A stretch of DNA of 64,000 bases from Microbacterium sp. 8M (GCF_902506375.1 NZ_LR733284.1:1972059-2036058); one strand, 5' to 3'; positions 42,593-53,337 are shown, counted from the first letter of the stretch. The notes: generated by a model from the sequence alone, not told the origin. Numbers and translations are program-made.

Positions 42593-42779
42593 CCCACTGC
42601 AACGGCCACCGCCGCCAGATCTGGGGCGCGGAAGCCAGCTGCTCTCGGCGGCGGCTCTCTCCGCCCAGGGCGGCAGGGCCGGCCCAGGACGGCACAGCAC
42701 AGGCGACCCGCCAGGTCAACAGAGCACGGGCGACGCCGGGGACGACCAGGTCGCGACGACGCGCGTGCGGCGCCGCTTC
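42593..42779. other. Convergent spacer between ctaA and ctaB
   Basis: This 187-bp, Gly/Ala-codon-like GC-rich stretch has no supported ORF and no clear terminator hairpin. It contains CCGCCGCCAG and CGGCGGCGGC clusters that could pair at a distance. Confidence 0.35.
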
Positions 42780-43712
42780 TCAGAACGGCAGCAGCGGATC
42801 CAACGCGACGGCGACGAAGATCAGCGTCAGGTACGTGATCGACGCGTGGAAGACGCGCATCGGCCGCGCAGCCGCGCCCTTCACCGCCTGCGCGTAGAGG
42901 CGGTGCGACTCGTAGACGAACCACCCGCCGAACACCAGCGCGGAGACCGTGTAGACGAGTCCCATGCCTGCGACGGGGATGAGCAGCAACGAGCAGGCCA
43001 GCGTCGCCCAGGCGTACAGGATGACCTGCAGACCGACCTGCGAGGCCGAGCGCGTGACGCCCAGCATGGGCACGTCGACGTCCTCGTAGTCGTCCTTGTA
43101 CTTCATCGACAGCGGCCAGTAGTGCGCCGGGGTCCACAGGAACACGAGCACGAAGAGCACGAACGCAGGCCAGTCCAGGGATCCGGTGACCGCCGACCAG
43201 CCGATCAGCACGGGGAAGCATCCCGCGATCCCGCCCCAGATGATGTTCTGCTCGGTGCGGCGCTTGAGGATCATCGTGTAGATGACGACGTAGAAGAAGA
43301 TCGCGGCGGCCGAGAGCACGGCGGCGACCCAGTTCGTGGTGAGCCAGAGCCAGACGGTCGAGGCGATTGCGAGCACCCAGGAGAACACCAGCGCCCCGCG
43401 CGGCGTGACCTCCCCGGTCACCAGCGGACGCTTCTCGGTGCGGTGCATGTGCGCATCGATGTCGCGGTCGATGTACATGTTGAACGCCGCGGCCGACCCG
43501 GCGCTCATCGAGCCGCCGATCACGGTGGCCACCACGAGCCAGAAGTTCGGCAGGCCGTGCTGGGCGAGGAACATGACCGGCACGGTGGAGACGAGCAGCA
43601 GCTCCAGCACGCGCGGCTTGGTCAGCGCGATATACGCCTTGATGGTCCGCTTCAGGGTGCGCTCGGGGGCTACGGACTCGATGGTGGTCGCGATGCTGAC
43701 CGCCTCCTTCAT
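42780..43712 (-). CDS. ctaB: Protoheme IX farnesyltransferase (heme O synthase)
   Basis: A 310-residue UbiA-family membrane enzyme that transfers farnesyl to heme B, giving heme O, the CtaA substrate. The first Asp-rich motif is NMYIDRDID (78-86) and the second [14 protein letters not shown]; both bind prenyl diphosphate through Mg2+. The core has nine hydrophobic segments. ATG 43710-43712 is preceded by TAGAAT (revcomp of 43733-43738) with a short leader. Longer upstream frames are not used. It is divergent from tkt, with phased GAAACAC repeats between. Confidence 0.93.
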   Translation of the reverse strand: MKEAVSIATTIESVAPERTLKRTIKAYIALTKPRVLELLLVSTVPVMFLAQHGLPNFWLVVATVIGGSMSAGSAAAFNMYIDRDIDAHMHRTEKRPLVTGEVTPRGALVFSWVLAIASTVWLWLTTNWVAAVLSAAAIFFYVVIYTMILKRRTEQNIIWGGIAGCFPVLIGWSAVTGSLDWPAFVLFVLVFLWTPAHYWPLSMKYKDDYEDVDVPMLGVTRSASQVGLQVILYAWATLACSLLLIPVAGMGLVYTVSALVFGGWFVYESHRLYAQAVKGAAARPMRVFHASITYLTLIFVAVALDPLLPF

Positions 43713-43732
43713 GCGCACACGGGAACGGAAAC

Positions 43733-43738
43733 ATTCTA
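43733..43738 (-). promoter_or_regulatory. -10 element of ctaB
   Basis: ATTCTA on the plus strand reads TAGAAT on the minus strand. The predicted start of transcription is about 13 nt before ATG 43712, a very short leader. Confidence 0.5.
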
Positions 43739-43778
43739 TGTCACAGACCGCGCCGCTCCGGGCCGCAGGCCGTCGCCC

Positions 43779-43818
43779 GAAACACCCCGGAAACACGACT
43801 GGGAACACGCTGAAACAC
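43779..43818 (+). repeat. Four helically phased GAAACAC direct repeats between ctaB and tkt
   Basis: GAAACAC occurs at 43779-43785, 43790-43796 and 43812-43818, with GGAACAC at 43802-43808. Starts are 11, 12 and 10 bp apart, that is, on one DNA face. GTTTCAC (43840) and GAAAACAC (43861) are weaker relatives. They lie 40-80 bp upstream of both the ctaB and the tkt -10 boxes. No known binding protein was matched; it is a candidate activator or repressor site array. Confidence 0.55.
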
Positions 43819-43854
43819 TTCGGCGTGACCGGGCACGGCGTTTCACGACCGCAC

Positions 43855-43860
43855 TATGCT
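43855..43860 (+). promoter_or_regulatory. -10 element of the tkt operon
   Basis: TATGCT lies about 95 nt upstream of the tkt GTG. It is the best TANNNT box in this segment. The leader would be about 90 nt and contains no recognised riboswitch. Confidence 0.4.
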
Positions 43861-43955
43861 GAAAACACTCGCGCGCCCGTTCGTGCTACGCCATCCGTGA
43901 AGTCGCGGTTGCCGCGCAGTCCGGGGCGCACTCACTGTCTTGAAAGGGCTCTGGA

Positions 43956-46058
43956 GTGTCGGAACTGCTGTGGGATGAGATCGATCGGCGCGCGGTGGAC
44001 ACCGCCCGGGTTCTGGCGGCCGACGCCGTTCAGAAGGTCGGCAACGGCCATCCGGGAACCGCGATGAGCCTGGCGCCCGTCGCCTATCTGCTCTACCAGC
44101 GCGTGATGCGTCACGATCCGGCAGACACCCACTGGATCGGGCGCGACCGGTTCATCCTCTCCGTGGGACACTCCTCTCTCACGCAGTACATCCAGCTGTA
44201 CCTGGGCGGATTCGGCCTCGAGCTGAACGACCTCGAGTCGCTGCGCACCTGGGGTTCGCTGACTCCGGGCCACCCGGAGTACGGACACACCAAGGGCGTC
44301 GAGATCACCACCGGCCCGCTCGGGCAGGGCCTGGCCTCCGCCGTCGGCTTCGCCTACGCGTCGCGCTACGAGCGCGGCCTGTTCGACCCGGAGGCTCCTG
44401 CCGGCACCAGCCCCTTCGACCACTACGTGTACGTGATCGCCGGCGACGGCGACCTGCAGGAGGGCGTGACCAGCGAGGCGTCGTCGCTCGCCGGCCACCA
44501 GCAGCTTGGCAACCTCATCGCCATCTACGACTCCAACCGCATCTCGATCGAGGGCGACACGAACGTCGCGTTCACCGAGAAGGTCCGCGAGCGCTACGAG
44601 TCCTACGGCTGGCAGGTCCTGCACGTGGACTGGGTGCGCACCGGCACGTACGTCGAGGATGTCAAGGAGCTCTTCGACGCGATCGAGCAGGCCAAGGGCG
44701 AGACCTCGAAGCCCTCGCTGATCATCCTGAACACGATCATCGGCTGGCCGGCGCCGAACAAGAAGGGCACCGAGTCGGTGCACGGCAACGCGCTGGGCGC
44801 GGACGAGGTCGCGGAGACCAAGGTCGTGCTGGGCTTCGACCCGGAGAAGAGCTTCGTCGTCGAGGACGAGGTCATCGCGCACACCCGCGAGCTCGGTGCG
44901 CGCGCCGCCGCGGAGCGGGCGACGTGGCAGGAGGCGTTCGACGCGTGGGCCGCGGCCAACCCGGAGCGCAAGGCGCTGCTGGACCGCCTCGAGGCGCACG
45001 AGCTGCCCGAGGGCATCGAGGACGTGCTGCCCGTGTTCGAGGCGGGCACGGAACTCGCGACCCGGGCCGCCTCCGGCAAGGTCATCAACGCCCTCGCGCC
45101 CGAGCTCCCCGAGCTGTGGGGCGGATCCGCGGACCTGGCCGGATCCAACAACACCACGATCGCCGGTGCTGCGTCGTTCATCCCGGCCGAGTGGTCGACC
45201 CACGACTGGAACGGCAGCCCCTACGGCCGCGTGCTGCACTTCGGCATCCGCGAGCACGCGATGGGCTCGATCCTCAACGGCATCGTCCTGCACGGGCCCA
45301 CGCGCCCGTTCGGCGGCACGTTCCTGATCTTCAGCGACTACATGCGCCCGCCGGTGCGCCTGGCCGCGCTGATGAACGTGCCGAGCATCTTCGTGTGGAC
45401 GCACGACTCCGTCGCGCTCGGCGAGGACGGCCCGACGCACCAGCCGATCGAGCAGCTCGCCTCGCTGCGCGCCATCCCCAACCTCGCGGTCGTGCGCCCC
45501 GCCGACGGCAACGAGACCGCCGCCGCGTGGCTGGAGATCCTGCGCCGCCACGGCGGGCCGACGGGCATCGCCCTGACCCGCCAGAACGTGCCGAACTTCG
45601 CGCGCGGCACCGGCGAGGCGTCCGGTGAGACCTTCGCTGCCGCCTCGAACACCGCCAAGGGCGCGTACGTCCTCGCGGAGGCGCCGAACGGCACCCCCGA
45701 CGTCCTCCTCATCGCGACCGGTTCCGAGGTCCAGCTGGCCGTCGCGGCCCGCGAGACCCTCGCGGCCGAGGGCGTGAACGCCCGCGTGATCTCGGCGCCG
45801 TCGCTCGAGTGGTTCGCGGAGCAGGACGAGGCCTACCGCGAGTCGGTCCTGCCGTCGTCCATCAAGGCGCGCGTCTCGGTCGAGGCCGGATCCACGCTGA
45901 GCTGGCACGGGATCGTCGGATCGACCGGTCGCTCCGTCGGCATCGACCACTTCGGTGCGTCCGCCGACTACAAGACCCTGTTCCAGAAGTTCGGCATCAC
46001 CACGGAGGCCGTCGTCGCGGCCGCCCACGAGACCATCGCCGCTTCCGCGGCCGCTTGA
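43956..46058 (+). CDS. tkt: Transketolase
   Basis: A 700-residue thiamine-diphosphate enzyme that moves two-carbon units in the pentose-phosphate pathway. His32 in [10 protein letters not shown], the TPP/Mg motif from GDG (163-165) to N194, HGPLGQG-type loop [10 protein letters not shown], and the glutamate in [10 protein letters not shown] are all present. GTG 43956 follows GAAAGGGCTC. It opens the operon tkt-tal-pgi-zwf-opcA-pgl, with 22 nt to tal. Ribose-5-phosphate, xylulose-5-phosphate, fructose-6-phosphate and erythrose-4-phosphate are the substrates. Confidence 0.97.
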   Translation: MSELLWDEIDRRAVDTARVLAADAVQKVGNGHPGTAMSLAPVAYLLYQRVMRHDPADTHWIGRDRFILSVGHSSLTQYIQLYLGGFGLELNDLESLRTWGSLTPGHPEYGHTKGVEITTGPLGQGLASAVGFAYASRYERGLFDPEAPAGTSPFDHYVYVIAGDGDLQEGVTSEASSLAGHQQLGNLIAIYDSNRISIEGDTNVAFTEKVRERYESYGWQVLHVDWVRTGTYVEDVKELFDAIEQAKGETSKPSLIILNTIIGWPAPNKKGTESVHGNALGADEVAETKVVLGFDPEKSFVVEDEVIAHTRELGARAAAERATWQEAFDAWAAANPERKALLDRLEAHELPEGIEDVLPVFEAGTELATRAASGKVINALAPELPELWGGSADLAGSNNTTIAGAASFIPAEWSTHDWNGSPYGRVLHFGIREHAMGSILNGIVLHGPTRPFGGTFLIFSDYMRPPVRLAALMNVPSIFVWTHDSVALGEDGPTHQPIEQLASLRAIPNLAVVRPADGNETAAAWLEILRRHGGPTGIALTRQNVPNFARGTGEASGETFAAASNTAKGAYVLAEAPNGTPDVLLIATGSEVQLAVAARETLAAEGVNARVISAPSLEWFAEQDEAYRESVLPSSIKARVSVEAGSTLSWHGIVGSTGRSVGIDHFGASADYKTLFQKFGITTEAVVAAAHETIAASAAA

Positions 46059-46080
46059 GCACCATCCAGAGGAGATCCGC

Positions 46081-47193
46081 ATGACCACCCCCACCGCAGC
46101 CCTCTCCGCCGCCGGCGTCAGCATCTGGCTGGACGACCTGTCCCGCTACCGCATCACCTCCGGCAACCTCGCCGACCTCATCGCCTCCCGCAACGTCGTC
46201 GGCGTGACCACCAACCCCACGATCTTCGCCAACGCGATCACGAACCCGAACGACACCTCGTACGACGGCCAGGTGGCCCAGCTCGCCGCTTCCGGCGCCA
46301 CCGCCGAGGAGGCGATCTTCGAGGCGACGACGCAGGACGTGCGCGAGGCCCTGGACATCTTCCGCCCCGTGTGGGAGGAGTCGAAGCACGTCGACGGCCG
46401 CGTCTCGATCGAGGTCTCCCCCGACCTCGCGCACGACACGGAAGGCACCGTCGCTCAGGCGAAGGAGCTGTGGGCCAAGGTCGACCGCCCCAACCTTCTG
46501 GTGAAGATCCCCGCCACGAAGGCGGGTCTGCCCGCCATCACGGCGGCGATCGCCGCCGGTATCAGCGTCAACGTCACGCTGATCTTCAGCCTGGAGCGCT
46601 ACGCCGAGGTCATCGACGCGTACCTGGCCGGGCTCGAGCAGGCGAAGGCCGCGGGCATCGACCTGTCGACGATCCACTCGGTCGCGTCGTTCTTCGTGTC
46701 GCGCGTCGACACCGAGACCGACAAGCGTCTCGCCGCGATCGGCACCGACGAGGCCTCGGCGCTCAAGAGCAAGGCAGGGCTCGCCAACGCCCGCCTCGCC
46801 TACGAGCTGTACCAGAAGACGTTCGCGGGCGAGCGCGCTGCGGCGCTGCTGGCCGCGGGCGCCAACCGTCAGCGCCCGCTCTGGGCGTCCACCGGGGTCA
46901 AGGACCCGTCGCTGCCCGACACGCTGTACGTGACCGAGCTGGTCGCGGCCGACGTCGTCAACACGATGCCGGAGAAGACCCTCGAGGCGACCTTCGACCA
47001 CGGCGTCGTGACCGGGGACACGATCACCGGCACCTACGAGGAGTCCCGCGCGGTGTTCGCGGATCTCGCCGCCGTCGGGGTCGACTTCGCCGACGTGACC
47101 CAGGTGCTCGAGGACGAGGGCGTCGCGAAGTTCATCGACTCCTGGCACGATCTGCTGGGCCAGGTCCGCGAAGGACTGGAAGCGCAGCGGTGA
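46081..47193 (+). CDS. tal: Transaldolase
   Basis: A 370-residue class I transaldolase of the long actinobacterial type. The Schiff-base lysine is Lys142 in [11 protein letters not shown], and [13 protein letters not shown] near the N-terminus is the usual signature. The ribosome site is GAGGAGAT. Transaldolase moves a dihydroxyacetone unit between sedoheptulose-7-phosphate and glyceraldehyde-3-phosphate. Its stop overlaps the pgi start (GTGA). Confidence 0.96.
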   Translation: MTTPTAALSAAGVSIWLDDLSRYRITSGNLADLIASRNVVGVTTNPTIFANAITNPNDTSYDGQVAQLAASGATAEEAIFEATTQDVREALDIFRPVWEESKHVDGRVSIEVSPDLAHDTEGTVAQAKELWAKVDRPNLLVKIPATKAGLPAITAAIAAGISVNVTLIFSLERYAEVIDAYLAGLEQAKAAGIDLSTIHSVASFFVSRVDTETDKRLAAIGTDEASALKSKAGLANARLAYELYQKTFAGERAAALLAAGANRQRPLWASTGVKDPSLPDTLYVTELVAADVVNTMPEKTLEATFDHGVVTGDTITGTYEESRAVFADLAAVGVDFADVTQVLEDEGVAKFIDSWHDLLGQVREGLEAQR

Positions 47194-48809
47194 GCTTCGA
47201 GATCCACACGTCGGGGGCGCCGAAGGCGGCGATCGACGAGGTCGTCCCGCGCCTGGTGGGCGAACTCGTCGCCTCCCGGATCACCAACGGCGACCCGACG
47301 GTGTGGGGCGAGGCAGCCGAGGCCGAGGCGTCGATCCGTCTCGGGTGGGTCGACGCGGTCTCCGTGTCGCGTCCGCTCGTGCCCGAGATCCTGGCTCTCC
47401 GCGACGAGCTCGCGGCGAAGGGCGTCTCCCGCGTGGTCCTGGCCGGGATGGGCGGCTCCTCGCTCGCCCCCGAGGTCATCGCGCAGACCGCCGGCATCGA
47501 CGTGACGATCCTCGACTCGACGTCTCCCGGACAGGTGCTCGCCGCCATCGACGCAGGGCTGTCGGACGTCGTGCTCGTGGTGTCGTCGAAGTCCGGCTCG
47601 ACCGTGGAGACCGACGCTCAGCGGCGGACCTTCGAGACCGCGTTCCGCGATGTCGGGATCGAGCCCGTGGAGCGCATCGTCGTGGTCACGGATCCGGGAT
47701 CCCCGCTCGACGCGGCTGCGCGCGAGGCGGGTTACCGGGTGTTCAACGCCGACCCGAACGTGGGCGGCCGGTACTCCGCGCTCACCGCGTTCGGCCTGGT
47801 GCCGTCCGGACTCGCCGGCGTCGACATCGCCGAATTGCTCGACGAGGCCGAGGCCACGCTGCTGCAGGTCGCCATCGACTCGCCGGAGAACCCGGCGCTG
47901 CTGCTCGGTGCGGCGATCGCCGCCAGCCGGCAGAGTCCGGGCGGTCCTCGGCGCGACAAGCTCGGGCTGATCACCGACGGCACGCACATCGTCGGCCTGC
48001 CCGACTGGATCGAGCAGCTCGTGGCGGAGTCGACCGGCAAGGACGGCACCGGGATCCTGCCCGTCGTGCTGCTCCCGGTCTCCCCCGAGGTCGACAGCCG
48101 ACCGGCGGATCTGCAGCTGGTCCGTCTCGTCGACGACGCGGACGAGTTCCACCTGCGGGAACGTCATCCCGGGGAGATCCTCGTCAGCGGCACCCTCGGC
48201 GCGCAGTTCCTGGTGTGGGAGTACGCGACCGCGATCGCGGGATACCTGCTCGGCATCAACCCGTTCGACCAGCCGGACGTGGAGTCGGCGAAGGTCGCCG
48301 CCCGCGGCCTGCTGGACGCCCGCCCGGAGCCGACCCCGGCTGCCTTCGTGCAGGACGGGGTCGAGGTGCGCGCCTCCGATCCGGCGCTGCTCTCCTCCGG
48401 CTCCATCGCCGGCGTGCTCGACGCCCTGTGGGCGCGGCTGCCGGAGGACGGCTACGTCTCGATCCAGGCCTACGTGAACCGCCTGGAGATGCCGCAGCTG
48501 CAGGGCCTGCGCGAGCTCGTCGCTGCAGACTCCGCACGTCCGACGACGTTCGGCTGGGGTCCGCGCTTCCTGCACTCGACCGGTCAGTACCACAAGGGCG
48601 GACCGGACCAGGGCGTGTACCTGCAGATCCTCGAGCGCACGGATGTGGATCTGGAGATCCCGGACCGTCCGTTCACGTTCGGCCAGCTCATCGAGGCCCA
48701 GGCCGCCGGCGACGCCGGCGTACTCGCCGCGCACGGCCGACCGGTCGTGACTCTCACGATCACCGAACCGCAGGACGACGTGCTCGACCTGTTCGAGGCC
48801 GCTCAGTAG
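47190..48809 (+). CDS. pgi: Glucose-6-phosphate isomerase
   Basis: A 539-residue SIS-type isomerase interconverting glucose-6-phosphate and fructose-6-phosphate. It shows [14 protein letters not shown], the sugar-phosphate Ser/Thr motif [12 protein letters not shown], and [15 protein letters not shown] near the C-terminal domain. The sequence is far from E. coli Pgi but matches the actinobacterial form linked with tal. Start GTG 47190 overlaps the tal stop. Its place between tal and zwf lets one transcript feed and return glucose-6-phosphate. Confidence 0.9.
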   Translation: MSFEIHTSGAPKAAIDEVVPRLVGELVASRITNGDPTVWGEAAEAEASIRLGWVDAVSVSRPLVPEILALRDELAAKGVSRVVLAGMGGSSLAPEVIAQTAGIDVTILDSTSPGQVLAAIDAGLSDVVLVVSSKSGSTVETDAQRRTFETAFRDVGIEPVERIVVVTDPGSPLDAAAREAGYRVFNADPNVGGRYSALTAFGLVPSGLAGVDIAELLDEAEATLLQVAIDSPENPALLLGAAIAASRQSPGGPRRDKLGLITDGTHIVGLPDWIEQLVAESTGKDGTGILPVVLLPVSPEVDSRPADLQLVRLVDDADEFHLRERHPGEILVSGTLGAQFLVWEYATAIAGYLLGINPFDQPDVESAKVAARGLLDARPEPTPAAFVQDGVEVRASDPALLSSGSIAGVLDALWARLPEDGYVSIQAYVNRLEMPQLQGLRELVAADSARPTTFGWGPRFLHSTGQYHKGGPDQGVYLQILERTDVDLEIPDRPFTFGQLIEAQAAGDAGVLAAHGRPVVTLTITEPQDDVLDLFEAAQ

Positions 48810-48842
48810 GCCCGCAATCCCCCTCAGGAGAATCCCCCACCG

Positions 48843-50390
48843 ATGACTGTCCACGTCACCCGCGGCCACAATCCGCTGCGCGATCCCGACGATCGCCGAC
48901 TGAACCGGATCGCAGGGCCCAGCGCCCTCGTGATCTTCGGCGTCACCGGCGACCTGTCGCGCAAGAAGCTCATGCCCGCCGTCTACGACCTCGCCAACCG
49001 CGGTCTGCTGCCTCCCGGCTTCGCCCTGGTCGGCTTCGCCCGCCGCGACTGGGAGGACCAGGACTTCGCCCAGGTCGTCTACGACGCCGTGAAGCAGCAC
49101 GCGCGAACCCCGTTCCGCGAGGAGACCTGGGCGCAACTGCTGCAGGGCATCCGCTTCGTATCCGGCGAGTTCGGCGATCCGGACGCGTTCCGTCGGCTGC
49201 GCGAGACCGTCGAGAAGCTCGACGTCGAACGCGGCACCATGGGAAACCACGCGTACTACCTGTCCATCCCGCCGAACCAGTTCCCGCTGGTGGCGCAGCA
49301 GCTGCGCGACTCGGGCCTCGTCGAAGGGCACCAGGACGCCGACCACTGGCGCCGCGTGGTGATCGAGAAGCCGTTCGGGCACGACCTGGCCTCGGCGCGG
49401 GCGCTCAACGACGCGCTCGAGGGCACCTTCCCGCCCGACTCGATCTTCCGGATCGACCATTACCTCGGCAAGGAGACGGTGCAGAACATCCTTGCGCTGC
49501 GCTTCGCCAACGAGCTGTACGAGCCGATCTGGAACCGCAACTACGTCGACCACGTGCAGATCACGATGGCCGAGGACATCGGCGTGGGCGGCCGCGCCGG
49601 CTATTACGACGGCATCGGCGCCGCGCGCGACGTCATCCAGAACCACCTGCTGCAGCTGCTCGCGCTCACCGCGATGGAGGAGCCGATCAGCCTCTCCGCC
49701 GAGCACCTGCGCGCGGAGAAGGAGAAGGTTCTCGCCGCGGTGTCCCTCCCCGACGATCTCTCCCTCGCCACAGCTCGCGGACAGTACGCGGGCGGCTGGC
49801 AGGGCGGCGAGCAGGTCACCGGATTCCTGGACGAGGACGGAATGGATCCGGCCTCCACCACCGAGACGTACGCCGCCGTCAAGCTCGAGATCAACACCCG
49901 GCGCTGGGCGGACGTGCCGTTCTACCTGCGCACGGGCAAGCGCCTCGGCCGCCGGGTCACCGAGATCGCGGTCGTGTTCAAGCGCGCCCCGGAGCACCTG
50001 TTCGGCGGCGCGCAGACCTCGGAGCTGGGTCAGAACGCGCTCGTCATCCGCGTGCAGCCGGACGAGGGGGTCACACTCCGCTTCGGCTCCAAGGTGCCGG
50101 GCAACGGCAGCAACGTGCGCGACGTGACCATGGACTTTGGCTACGGGCACGCCTTCACCGAGGCGAGCCCTGAGGCGTACGAGCGTCTCATCCTGGACGT
50201 CCTGCTGGGCGACCCGCCGCTGTTCCCGCGGCACGAGGAGGTCGAGCTCAGCTGGAAGATCCTCGACCCCGTGGAGCAGTACTGGGCCGCGGAGGGCGGC
50301 CCGCTGGAGCAGTACGCCCCCGGTTCCTGGGGCCCGGCTTCCGCCGACGCCCTGCTCGCCCGCGACGGACGTGTCTGGAGGCGCCCGTGA
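48843..50390 (+). CDS. zwf: Glucose-6-phosphate 1-dehydrogenase
   Basis: A 515-residue enzyme that oxidises glucose-6-phosphate to 6-phosphogluconolactone with NADP. The coenzyme motif is FGVTGDLSRKK (32-42), EKPFGHDLASA is a conserved loop, and RIDHYLGKE (203-211, His206) is the catalytic site signature. ATG 48843 follows TCAGGAGAA. Its stop overlaps the opcA start (GTGA). In actinobacteria OpcA is needed for full activity. Confidence 0.97.
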   Translation: MTVHVTRGHNPLRDPDDRRLNRIAGPSALVIFGVTGDLSRKKLMPAVYDLANRGLLPPGFALVGFARRDWEDQDFAQVVYDAVKQHARTPFREETWAQLLQGIRFVSGEFGDPDAFRRLRETVEKLDVERGTMGNHAYYLSIPPNQFPLVAQQLRDSGLVEGHQDADHWRRVVIEKPFGHDLASARALNDALEGTFPPDSIFRIDHYLGKETVQNILALRFANELYEPIWNRNYVDHVQITMAEDIGVGGRAGYYDGIGAARDVIQNHLLQLLALTAMEEPISLSAEHLRAEKEKVLAAVSLPDDLSLATARGQYAGGWQGGEQVTGFLDEDGMDPASTTETYAAVKLEINTRRWADVPFYLRTGKRLGRRVTEIAVVFKRAPEHLFGGAQTSELGQNALVIRVQPDEGVTLRFGSKVPGNGSNVRDVTMDFGYGHAFTEASPEAYERLILDVLLGDPPLFPRHEEVELSWKILDPVEQYWAAEGGPLEQYAPGSWGPASADALLARDGRVWRRP

Positions 50391-51322
50391 TCATCGATCT
50401 GCCCGACACCACCACCAGCCAGGTCGCCAAGAACCTGGTCAAGGCCCGCGAGGAGGGCGGCGTGGTCGCGCTCGGACGCGTGCTCACGCTGATCATCGCT
50501 GCGAACGACGATGTCGCCGAGTCGGCGATCGACGCCGCGAACGACGCCTCCCGCGAGCATCCGATGCGCGTGATCGTGCTGACCACGAGCGACGGCGAGG
50601 CGCGCCTCGACGCGCAGATCCGCGTCGGCGGCGACGCCGGTGCGAGCGAGGTCGTCGTGCTCCGTGCCTACGGCGACGCCGCGAGCAACGAGGAGAGCCT
50701 GGTCACGGGACTGCTGCTGCCCGACGCCCCCGTGGTGGTGTGGTGGCCGCGCGAGGCGCCGGAGGCGCCGGCGGCCTCTCCCCTGGGCCGCATCGCGCAG
50801 CGTCGCATCACGGACGCGGCGACCGCGGACGATGTGCGGGCGCAGCTCGAGGTCCTGGGGCGCACCTATGTGCCCGGAGACACCGACCTCGCCTGGACCC
50901 GGCTCACCCACTGGCGCGAGCAGCTCGCCGCGGTGCTGGACCAGCCCCCGTACGAGGACGTCACCGGCGTCGAGGTGCGCGGCTCCGCCGCGTCGCCGTC
51001 CACGGCGCTGCTGGCGGGCTGGCTGCGGCTCGCCCTCGACGTGCCGGTGCGCTGGGCGTACGAGCCCGTCGACGAGTGGGCGCACGGCATCAAGTCGGTC
51101 CGGCTCACCCGGTCGAACGGCGACATCCTGCTCGAGCGTCCGGTGCCCGGATCCGCTGTGCTCACCCAGCCGGGTCAGCCGGACCACGAGCTGCACCTGC
51201 CGCGCCGCACGCTGCGCGAGTGCCTCGCGGAGGAGCTGCGCCGGCTCGACCCCGATCTGCTGTACGGCCGCGTGATCACCGAGGGCTGGGAGCTGCTCGA
51301 GGCTCCGGAGGCGGTGGCCTGA
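50387..51322 (+). CDS. opcA: Glucose-6-phosphate dehydrogenase assembly protein OpcA
   Basis: A 311-residue OpcA. It starts with the typical MIIDLPDTTTSQVAKNLVKA and contains EESLVTGLLLPDAPVVVWWP. OpcA acts with Zwf; in cyanobacteria it is a redox-regulated effector. GTG 50387-50389 overlaps the zwf stop and the pgl start is 1 nt after its stop. No Cys motif typical of thioredoxin control was noticed. Confidence 0.94.
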   Translation: MIIDLPDTTTSQVAKNLVKAREEGGVVALGRVLTLIIAANDDVAESAIDAANDASREHPMRVIVLTTSDGEARLDAQIRVGGDAGASEVVVLRAYGDAASNEESLVTGLLLPDAPVVVWWPREAPEAPAASPLGRIAQRRITDAATADDVRAQLEVLGRTYVPGDTDLAWTRLTHWREQLAAVLDQPPYEDVTGVEVRGSAASPSTALLAGWLRLALDVPVRWAYEPVDEWAHGIKSVRLTRSNGDILLERPVPGSAVLTQPGQPDHELHLPRRTLRECLAEELRRLDPDLLYGRVITEGWELLEAPEAVA

Positions 51323-51323
51323 C

Positions 51324-52103
51324 ATGGCCGCCGATTCCCCCGCGAAGCGCGTCGTCATCGGCGCGGAGCCGGCCGCTCTCGCCCGTCTGGTCGCCGACCG
51401 GTTCCTCGTGCGCGTGCGCGCGCGGATCCGGGACGGCCGCCTGGCGCACATCGCCCTGACGGGGGGCGGCATGGGAGCAGCCGTGCTGCGCGCTGTCGCG
51501 GAGGATCCGCGCACCGCGGAGGTGGACTGGTCGCTCGTGCACTTCTGGTGGGGCGACGAGCGCTTCGTCCCGCGGGACGATCCCGACCGCAACGCGGGGC
51601 AGGCGCGCGCCGCGCTGCTGGACCGGATCCCGGTCCCCGCCGAGAACGTGCACGAGATGGCTGCGAGCGACGCGGGGCTCACCCTCGACGAGGGCGCGGA
51701 GGCCTATGCCGCCGAGCTCGCCCGGTTCGGCGACGCGGAGCAGGCCTGGCCCTCGTTCGCCGTCTGCTTCCTCGGCGTCGGGCCGGACGGTCACATCGCG
51801 TCGCTGTTCCCCGACCGCCCTGAGATCACCGTCACGGACAGGCCCGTCCTGCCCGTGCGGAACTCGCCGAAGCCGCCGCCGGAGCGGATCACGCTCACCC
51901 GCCCGGTCATCAACACGTCCAAGCGGGTGTGGCTGGTGCTCACCGGCGCCGACAAGGCCTCCGCCCTAGGACTGGCGCTCGCGGGCGCGAACTACGAGAA
52001 CGTGCCGGCGGCAGGCGCCAAGGGGCGCAAGCGCACCGTGTTCTTCGTGGACGAGGCAGCGGCATCCGAGGTCGCCCCCGACCTCATCGACGTGGACTAC
52101 TGA
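51324..52103 (+). CDS. pgl: 6-phosphogluconolactonase
   Basis: A 259-residue lactonase of the SOL/DevB type. Family motifs are HFWWGDERFVP (residues near 72-82), GVGPDGHIASLFP near 150 and a C-terminal KRTVFFVDEAAASEV. It hydrolyses 6-phosphogluconolactone to 6-phosphogluconate. It ends the operon; 6-phosphogluconate dehydrogenase is not encoded in the window. It is convergent with the DMT-type permease gene. Confidence 0.93.
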   Translation: MAADSPAKRVVIGAEPAALARLVADRFLVRVRARIRDGRLAHIALTGGGMGAAVLRAVAEDPRTAEVDWSLVHFWWGDERFVPRDDPDRNAGQARAALLDRIPVPAENVHEMAASDAGLTLDEGAEAYAAELARFGDAEQAWPSFAVCFLGVGPDGHIASLFPDRPEITVTDRPVLPVRNSPKPPPERITLTRPVINTSKRVWLVLTGADKASALGLALAGANYENVPAAGAKGRKRTVFFVDEAAASEVAPDLIDVDY

Positions 52104-52134
52104 GCGCCCGGGCGACGACCCGTCCCCGCGCCGG

Positions 52135-53337
52135 TCAGCTCCAGGAGGATCCGTTCCCGCGCTCGTCGGCATCGCCGCCGGAGCGGGACGGGTCCTCTCG
52201 TCGTAGCGGCGCCACGTTCGACGGCCATTCGGGGGCCTCCGGGCGCTCATCGTCGCCCGGCTCGGTGCCCTCCGGCGGTGCCGCGGACCCGGTCGGCGCC
52301 GCCTGCCCGGACGCAGCACGATCGGAAGGCTCCACGGACGACGACGGGGCCGCGCTCCCGCTGCTGCCGCGGGTGATCGGCAGCTCCTGGCTCTCGCTGA
52401 CCACCTGCGGGTGGTACCGGGCGAGCGTGACCACACCCCATCCCGCGATGAGGCCGGAGATGCCGAAGGCGACGAACACCCAGGCCGGCGCGGCCGCGCC
52501 CTCCTCGAGCACCAGCAGGCCGATCAGCACCGCCACCATGGGGTCGATCACCGTGAGGCCCGCGATCACCAGGTCGGGGGGACCGGATCCATACGCGGTC
52601 TGCACGAAGTACGCACCCGCGGCACCGGCCGCGATCAGTGCGATCACGCAGACCGCCGTGAGCCAGTCGAACTGCCCGAACTGGATCCGGATGAGCACGG
52701 CCTTCGCCAGCGTCGCGACGAAGCCGTACAGGATGCCGGCGCCGGTGACGTAGAAGAGCGCGCGCATGCGATGCCGCAGGATCAGCCAGCACGTGCCCAG
52801 CAGGATGATCACGAGCAGCAGGATCGTCAGGATGGTGAAGAGCTGGATCTCGCTGATCCGACGCTCGGCGGCGAACAGTGCGGCGAACAGCACGAAGATG
52901 AAGATGCCGCCCACGCACGCGAAGATCGACACCAGCGAGCGCCGGGTCGGCGCCATGCCGCTCACACGCGCGTTCAGCAGCGTGGTGATCACCAGCGCGA
53001 TCGCGCCGAGGGGCTGCACCACGATCAGCGGCGCCTTGGTGAGAGCGGCGAGCTGACAGACGATCGCGAGGACCAGCATGAGCGTGCCGATGATCCAGGA
53101 GGGGCGGCTCAAGAGCCCCTTGACCTGCGCCCAGCTGAGACCGGTTGCCGCGTCGGAGCCGCTGAGCCGCTCCACCTTCTCGACGCCGCGGTGCTGGTAC
53201 TGGGCGCCGAGCGACATGAAGACGGCACCGGCGAGGGCCAGTGGGATGCCCATCAGCAGGCCCGGGTTCTGGAACACGCCGACGAGGTGGTCGCCGACGT
53301 TCGCCGCCCCCACGTACCGCGTCAGGTCCTCAAGCAC
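52135..53337 (-). CDS. DMT-superfamily (EamA/NIPA-like) permease
   Basis: A 400-residue membrane protein with about nine hydrophobic segments. The N-terminal part has LALAGAVFMSLGAQYQHRGV, resembling Mg2+/NIPA-type and EamA permeases. The C-terminal 75 residues are hydrophilic, rich in Ser, Pro, Glu and Asp, and lie in the cytoplasm. GTG 53335-53337 lies 6 nt after TAGGCT (revcomp of 53344-53349), a leaderless start. The substrate is unknown. It is divergent from def with 43 bp between starts. Confidence 0.8.
   Translation of the reverse strand: MLEDLTRYVGAANVGDHLVGVFQNPGLLMGIPLALAGAVFMSLGAQYQHRGVEKVERLSGSDAATGLSWAQVKGLLSRPSWIIGTLMLVLAIVCQLAALTKAPLIVVQPLGAIALVITTLLNARVSGMAPTRRSLVSIFACVGGIFIFVLFAALFAAERRISEIQLFTILTILLLVIILLGTCWLILRHRMRALFYVTGAGILYGFVATLAKAVLIRIQFGQFDWLTAVCVIALIAAGAAGAYFVQTAYGSGPPDLVIAGLTVIDPMVAVLIGLLVLEEGAAAPAWVFVAFGISGLIAGWGVVTLARYHPQVVSESQELPITRGSSGSAAPSSSVEPSDRAASGQAAPTGSAAPPEGTEPGDDERPEAPEWPSNVAPLRREDPSRSGGDADERGNGSSWS

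Noticed and set aside
47034..50234. Open frame of about 1066 codons on the minus strand
   Set aside because: It is antisense to pgi and zwf, which have full family motifs; no ribosome site and no recognisable domain.
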